Part shown: one piece after another, positions 5,087 to 6,695 of the stretch
Position numbering within the stretch: position 1 is the first letter of the stretch
How the letters are laid out: each line of letters begins with the position of its first letter
Source: Deltaproteobacteria bacterium RIFOXYA12_FULL_61_11
GTDB taxonomy: Bacteria; Bdellovibrionota_F; JAHFAK01; YA12-FULL-61-11
Assembly (NCBI GenBank): GCA_001799195.1
Contig: MGSU01000249.1
Coordinates: 1-6,695 of the forward strand
Direction of reading: 5' to 3'
Length of the DNA stretch: 6,695 bases
Notes under the pieces: generated by a model
Told to the model about the DNA's origin: nothing
The model's input: the letters and a program-made list of their open reading frames with translations, nothing else
The model's database searches: none
Made by a program: the position numbers and the translations under genes

Positions 5087-6695
5087 TCAGGCAAGCGCGC
5101 GCCGTTTGCGCATTTCGATCCCGGCGAGGACCAAGACGAGGAACAGTGTCTCGATGAAAATGAAGCCCAGGAGCCACCCCGCGATTCCCTCGGTGAAACC
5201 ATAGGCGTGTAGGCCAACCCCTAAGAGGTTGATGCCGAACCATGCCAGCATGACGACGACCAGGCTTATCACGCAGCCGACGGCCACCCCGGTCTTCCCC
5301 ACCGTGCCGGCCCGGCGGGCGTGCAGCACTAGCGTGGTCCACAATACCAGCAACAGGGCTCCGTTCTCTTTGGGATCCCAACCCCAGAAGCGGCCCCAGG
5401 ACTGGTCGGCCCAGATGCCTCCGAGCACGGTACCGATGAAGGTGAAGACCAGCCCGAAAGCCAGGAGCACGTACGCGGTTGAGTAGGTCTGCTCCGACGA
5501 AGCCCGTTGGTTCGGCGCGAGCAGGACTTGCAGCAGATAGAGGTGGCCGAGCACACCAGCCAGACAGCACCCCGCATAGCCCATGGCAATGGTGATGACG
5601 TGAGAGGCCAACCAGAAATTGGAATCGAGCACGGCTACCAACATACCCAGGGTATCCCCATCGGCGGCGTAGCGGCCGCTGATCAAGAGCATGGCCAGCC
5701 CGCCAAGCGCGGAGGACAACAAGGCAAGGCCGTTGCGGTTGACCCCTTCGAGCAACAGGCCCAGCAGCACGATGGTGAAACCGACGAAGACGAAGGTGTC
5801 GTAGAGGTTGGTCACCGGTGGCCTCTGCAGGATGAGCATGCGCAGGATGATCCCGGCAGCGTGAAGGACGGAACCAAGCCCGCAGAGCACACCGGCGGAG
5901 ATCCTCGAGCTGCGCCTCCACTTGAGGAGGCCGGCGAGGGATGCGAGGAAGGCCAACCCATAGAGGAACTCGGCCCAGGTGAAAGGATCGAGGCGATTGT
6001 AGACGAGTTCGAGTTCCAGGGTGCCGGGTTCGACCAGCCGCGCCCCACCTCCATGCGCTGCGCGCTGCAATTCCCCGACTTTGTTCTCGAAGGCAGGATC
6101 GTCGTTGGAGCGATAGGCCGAGGCCACCTCCGCGAGGAGCTCGACCACCCGCCGGGCCCGGGTATCTCCGCCGCCTTCGCGCAAGGCCTGCCATGGGCTG
6201 AGCCAACGTTCTCCGGTCGGACCCGTGAGTGGCACCAGGGCCGGCTCTGTTCCTCCTTGCCCGCGGAACCAGGAAAACATCCTCTCGGACAGGGCGAACA
6301 ACTCACGTTCCAGGGGCGGAAGGTTATCTGGTCCCTCTGGATGCGCCCGTAAAACCTCGGCGATACGCTGGGCACGTTGGAAGAGCTGGAGGAAGCTGGG
6401 CGGTTTCTCGAGGTCAGCCAGGCCGAGATGGTCCAGCACCTCGCGTTTCGAGCCCGCGAGCTCCGGCGCCGGAAGCGCGAACGAGAAGCTCTCGCGCAGC
6501 TCTCCGTAGACCTCCAGGGCCTGGTGGAGCCGGAGGAGCTCCCGGTCGAAGGGGGTCCTCGCTCCCGGAGGCAGGCGCGAGCCCTTGACCGCGAGTTCGT
6601 GGAGCTTGGCCAAGCCGGGATGGACCGCGGAGAAGGAATAGCGCCTCGAGCCGTCCGCATGGGGGGGCAGGCCGAGGGCCTGCAGCACTTCGGGA
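5087..6695 (-). CDS. ccsA: Cytochrome c biogenesis protein, CcsA/ResC type (System II haem exporter), N-terminus off window
   Basis: The frame is open to the right edge (P-E-V-L-Q...), giving at least 535 residues; numbers below count from the GTG codon at 6688. The first 220 or so residues are soluble and resemble the periplasmic region between ResB and CcsA in long fused CcsBA proteins, so a ResB part may lie off the window. From about 230 there are roughly eight membrane helices. Hallmarks are RPPVTNLYDTFVF (about 288-300), the tryptophan-rich WWD haem-handling motif WADQSWGRFWGWDPKEN (426-442), and histidines in LASHV (363), LVLHAR (456) and GLHAYGF (494), which match the haem-ligand histidines of the family. 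The protein moves haem across the inner membrane and attaches it to CXXCH apocytochromes. The C-terminus ends in a basic tail (MRKRRALA). The downstream small gene is unlikely to share its function. Confidence 0.92.
   Translation of the reverse strand, partial: PEVLQALGLPPHADGSRRYSFSAVHPGLAKLHELAVKGSRLPPGARTPFDRELLRLHQALEVYGELRESFSFALPAPELAGSKREVLDHLGLADLEKPPSFLQLFQRAQRIAEVLRAHPEGPDNLPPLERELFALSERMFSWFRGQGGTEPALVPLTGPTGERWLSPWQALREGGGDTRARRVVELLAEVASAYRSNDDPAFENKVGELQRAAHGGGARLVEPGTLELELVYNRLDPFTWAEFLYGLAFLASLAGLLKWRRSSRISAGVLCGLGSVLHAAGIILRMLILQRPPVTNLYDTFVFVGFTIVLLGLLLEGVNRNGLALLSSALGGLAMLLISGRYAADGDTLGMLVAVLDSNFWLASHVITIAMGYAGCCLAGVLGHLYLLQVLLAPNQRASSEQTYSTAYVLLAFGLVFTFIGTVLGGIWADQSWGRFWGWDPKENGALLLVLWTTLVLHARRAGTVGKTGVAVGCVISLVVVMLAWFGINLLGVGLHAYGFTEGIAGWLLGFIFIETLFLVLVLAGIEMRKRRALA

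Noticed and set aside
4882-5157. 91-residue plus-strand frame starting in the AT-rich island
   Set aside because: No Shine-Dalgarno sequence, an Arg-rich tail running antisense into the CcsA gene, and no recognisable domain.
4839-6206. 455-residue minus-strand frame overlapping the CcsA gene
   Set aside because: It is Arg/Gly/Pro-rich in the overlapping part, typical of an out-of-frame reading. Its hydrophobic end only reflects the AT-rich island; no ribosome site or family motif supports it.
5507-6352. 281-residue plus-strand frame opposite the CcsA gene
   Set aside because: Gln/Glu/Gly-rich composition with no motif. The opposite strand carries the unmistakable WWD haem motif and membrane helices.

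Overview
GC-rich bacterial window with four recognisable genes, one small secreted-protein gene and a likely rearrangement scar. The gene set fits a Gram-negative, probably deltaproteobacterial or Myxococcota-like host. The clues are a type VI secretion DUF4123 adaptor, an Asp-Pro-rich lipoprotein-like linker, a membrane-anchored alkaline phosphatase superfamily protein with an N-terminal AYIDPG segment, and a System II (Ccs) cytochrome c maturation protein. The taxonomic placement is inference from gene content, not from a marker gene.

Left end (1-1378): the C-terminal part of a DUF4123 protein reads in from the left edge. A second plus-strand frame follows with a TGATG overlap and looks like the first third of a GNAT-type acetyltransferase. 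It runs head-on into a minus-strand exported beta-propeller protein. Both frames appear to lose their natural C-termini at the same place, around 475-500, which suggests a deletion or other join (or an assembly chimera) between two convergent genes.

Centre (1379-4453): a short divergent intergenic region carries two facing promoter candidates of the same form (TTGC.., 17-base spacer, TACCAT). To the right are a 713-aa membrane-anchored phosphodiesterase/phosphatase with all seven expected catalytic and metal residues, then, 26 bases on, a beta-class amino DNA methyltransferase with the variant motif DPQY. No restriction enzyme gene is in view.

Right end (4454-6695): everything is on the minus strand. 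A large CcsA-type cytochrome c biogenesis protein enters from the right edge, incomplete at its N-terminus. After a 264-base gap with a conspicuous AT-rich island comes an 87-aa secreted protein with four cysteines and a strong Shine-Dalgarno sequence. It converges on the methyltransferase gene.

Apart from the phosphatase/methyltransferase pair, the genes do not form an obvious single pathway. I found no RNA gene, CRISPR array, insertion sequence or convincing terminator. The best candidates for something new are the orphan 4-Cys secreted peptide and the junction near 490.
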